NCBI GenBank assembly: GCA_903643055.1
Contig: CAHJWV010000627.1
Span: 1-7,287, forward strand
DNA length: 7,287 bases
Reading direction: 5' to 3'
Source of the DNA: Burkholderiales bacterium
GTDB taxonomy: Bacteria; Pseudomonadota; Gammaproteobacteria; Burkholderiales; Burkholderiaceae
Part shown: positions 5,948 to 7,287 of the stretch, piece after piece
How the letters are laid out: each line of letters opens with the position of its first letter
How positions within the stretch are numbered: position 1 is the stretch's first letter
Notes under the pieces: generated by a model
What the model saw: only the letters and a program-made list of their open reading frames with translations
What the model was told of the DNA's origin: nothing
Databases searched by the model: none
Made by a program: the position numbers and the translations under genes

Positions 5948-6871
5948 ATGCTCGTGCGCCTGACCGACAGCTGGCAGGAAGTGCTGCGCCGGCGCGAGAA
6001 ATCGCAAGACCCTTTTCCGCCCGCGGTGCGCGAGCTGATGGGCGAGATGGCCGCGGCCGGCGTGCTGATGCAATCGAACATCAAGTTCGAAGGCGCACTG
6101 ATTTTGCAAGCGCATGGCGATGGGCCGGTGAAGCTGGCCGTGGCCGAGGTGCAGAACGATCTGGCCTTTCGGGTGACCGCGAAGGTGATCGGCGAGGTGC
6201 CCGATGGCGCGCGCCTGGAATCGATGCTGAACGTGAAAGGTAAGGGCCGCTGCGCGATCACGCTCGATCCGAAAGACCGTTTTCCGGGCCAGCAGCCTTA
6301 CCAGGGCGTGGTCGGCCTGCATGGCGATCAGGGTGAGCCACTGCAACAGCTGAGTGAAGTTCTTGAGCACTACATGCTGCAATCCGAACAGTTGGACACC
6401 CGCCTGATCCTGGCTGCCAATGACGATGTGGCCGCCGGCCTGCTGATCCAGCGCATGCCGATGCAAGGCGAGGGCAACCTCGAAGGCCAGGCGGGCGGGC
6501 TGCGCAACGAAGACGAGATCGGCATCAACGAGGCCTACAACCGCATCTCGCACCTGGCCGCCACTCTGACGCGCGAAGAGCTGCTGACGCTCGACCCGGA
6601 AACGGTGATGCGCCGCTTGTTCTGGGAAGAGACGGTGCGGCGCTTCGAGCCGCAGGCGCCGCGCTTTGCCTGCACCTGCTCGCGCGAGCGCGTGGGCAGC
6701 ATGCTGAAGGGCCTGGGCCGCGAAGAGACCGACAGCATCATTGCCGAACAAGGCCGCGTCGAGATCAGCTGCGACTTCTGCGGGCTGCAATATCACTTCG
6801 ATCCGGTGGACGTCGGCGAGCTGTTCACGCCGCCGCGCGACCATCCGCCGGCTTCTACCACCCTCAACTGA
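5948..6871 (+). CDS. hslO: Hsp33 redox-regulated chaperone HslO, lacking its normal N-terminal 16 residues
   Basis: Cytoplasmic holdase chaperone activated by oxidation, which protects unfolding proteins during oxidative or chlorine stress. The 307 codons from ATG 5948 cover nearly the whole family length. The substrate-binding core includes QAHGDGPVKLAV, YQGVVGLHGD and QSEQLDTRL, close to the E. coli sequence. The C-terminal zinc redox switch is intact: C242 and C244 (CTCSRE), C275 and C278 (CDFC), with the E. coli spacing. Oddity: the natural reading frame begins at 5900, but codon 10 is TAA, so the first beta-strand is lost unless there is readthrough. ATG 5948 is the first in-frame start after that stop and has no good Shine-Dalgarno (AAGG at 5928-5931 is 16 bases away), so restart by coupled ribosomes is the likely route, and expression may be low. 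The body shows no other frame damage, which argues for a recent mutation, a sequence error, or a working short form. The family call is secure; function is uncertain. Confidence 0.88.
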   Translation: MLVRLTDSWQEVLRRREKSQDPFPPAVRELMGEMAAAGVLMQSNIKFEGALILQAHGDGPVKLAVAEVQNDLAFRVTAKVIGEVPDGARLESMLNVKGKGRCAITLDPKDRFPGQQPYQGVVGLHGDQGEPLQQLSEVLEHYMLQSEQLDTRLILAANDDVAAGLLIQRMPMQGEGNLEGQAGGLRNEDEIGINEAYNRISHLAATLTREELLTLDPETVMRRLFWEETVRRFEPQAPRFACTCSRERVGSMLKGLGREETDSIIAEQGRVEISCDFCGLQYHFDPVDVGELFTPPRDHPPASTTLN

Positions 6872-6885
6872 ACACAGGCGGCACG

Positions 6886-7287
6886 ATGGGCTACGCACTG
6901 ATGAAATTGATCCACCTGTCGGCCGTCATCGTCTGGCTGGGCGGCATGGCCTTCACCTTGTTCTGTCTGCGCCCGGCGGCAGCCGGCCTGACGCCCGACG
7001 TGCGCGTGCCCTTCATGGCGCGCGTGCTCGGCCGCTTCTTCGCGATCGTGCTCGCGGTGGGCCTGCTGACGCTGGCCACCGGCATCGGCATGATGCTGCG
7101 CGTGTCGCAGAGCAACCATGCCATCGGTGCGGCGTTCAACATGCCGCTGGAGTGGCGCGTCATGGCGGTGCTGGGCGTGGTGATGCTGTTGATCTTCGGC
7201 CACATCCGCTTTGCCTTGTACAAGCGGCTGCAGCGCGCCTCGGCCGCGGGCGATTGGCCGGCCGGTGGCGCCGCCCTTGGCTCGATC
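6886..7287 (+). CDS. CopD-like small integral membrane protein (3' end outside window)
   Basis: There are 134 codons from ATG 6886 to the window end without a stop. Three hydrophobic segments are visible: about residues 8-28 (IHLSAVIVWLGGMAFTLF), 51-71 (FFAIVLAVGLLTLATGIGMM) and 91-111 (RVMAVLGVVMLLIFGHIRFAL). At least one more is expected beyond the window. The first segment's HLxxxxVWLGGM pattern and the FGHIRFALY motif resemble proteins annotated as CopD family (copper resistance D domain) in Burkholderiales. H10 and H106 lie in membrane segments and could bind a metal or haem, but that is inference. AGG at 6876-6878 stands seven bases before ATG, and the gene starts 14 nt after the hslO stop, so cotranscription is likely. 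The CopD label is by resemblance only; copper transport is not shown. Confidence 0.72.
   Translation, partial: MGYALMKLIHLSAVIVWLGGMAFTLFCLRPAAAGLTPDVRVPFMARVLGRFFAIVLAVGLLTLATGIGMMLRVSQSNHAIGAAFNMPLEWRVMAVLGVVMLLIFGHIRFALYKRLQRASAAGDWPAGGAALGSI

Noticed and set aside
5870..6898. Minus-strand open frame of 342 codons opposite hslO
   Set aside because: Composition is typical of an antisense shadow (His/Arg/Ala/Gln-rich), and the plus strand encodes clear Hsp33 motifs.
1..7287. CRISPR array, tRNA or rRNA gene, insertion sequence or prophage
   Set aside because: No spaced identical repeats, cloverleaf sequences, transposase motifs or terminal inverted repeats were seen. The only arrays are the 13-bp tandem repeats and the intergenic dyads already listed.

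Overview
The window is high-GC DNA with dense, closely packed genes and looks chromosomal. The protein families and gene order suggest a betaproteobacterium of the order Burkholderiales, in the Rubrivivax/Leptothrix/Ideonella direction. The pairing of a gamma carbonic anhydrase gene with hslO and the DppA-type binding protein both fit this. The assignment rests on family resemblance read by eye, not on a search.

Left half, minus strand (about 1-5162), read from right to left: a DppA-like peptide-binding protein (3561-5162); a hairpin with a short U tract in the 80-bp gap; a complete secreted M13 (neprilysin/PepO-type) zinc endopeptidase (1468-3480); a gap of 87 bp filled mostly by five degenerate 13-bp tandem repeats; and a second M13 paralogue (1-1380), which runs off the window before its catalytic half. 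All three proteins start with export signals. Together they suggest extracytoplasmic peptide breakdown and capture. No permease or ATPase genes of a peptide transporter are present.

Middle (5163-5375): a divergent 213-bp intergenic region. It has a 17-bp-paired imperfect inverted repeat next to a possible promoter for the binding-protein gene, and a TAGAAT -10-like box for the rightward genes.

Right half, plus strand: a gamma-class carbonic anhydrase-like left-handed beta-helix protein (5376-5903), then the redox chaperone gene hslO, then a CopD-like small membrane protein cut by the window end (6886-7287). The genes are tightly spaced (ATGA overlap, then a 14-nt gap) and probably form an operon.

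The most notable observation is in hslO. The natural start at 5900 overlaps the carbonic anhydrase stop, but codon 10 is TAA. This is exactly where the family has Glu (E. coli HRYLFENFAVRG, here HKFLF-stop-GLPVRG). The rest of the gene is intact, including all four zinc cysteines, and could only be made by restarting at ATG 5948. I did not find convincing evidence for a wholly new multi-gene system. The other observations concern regulatory DNA and the tandem peptidase paralogues.
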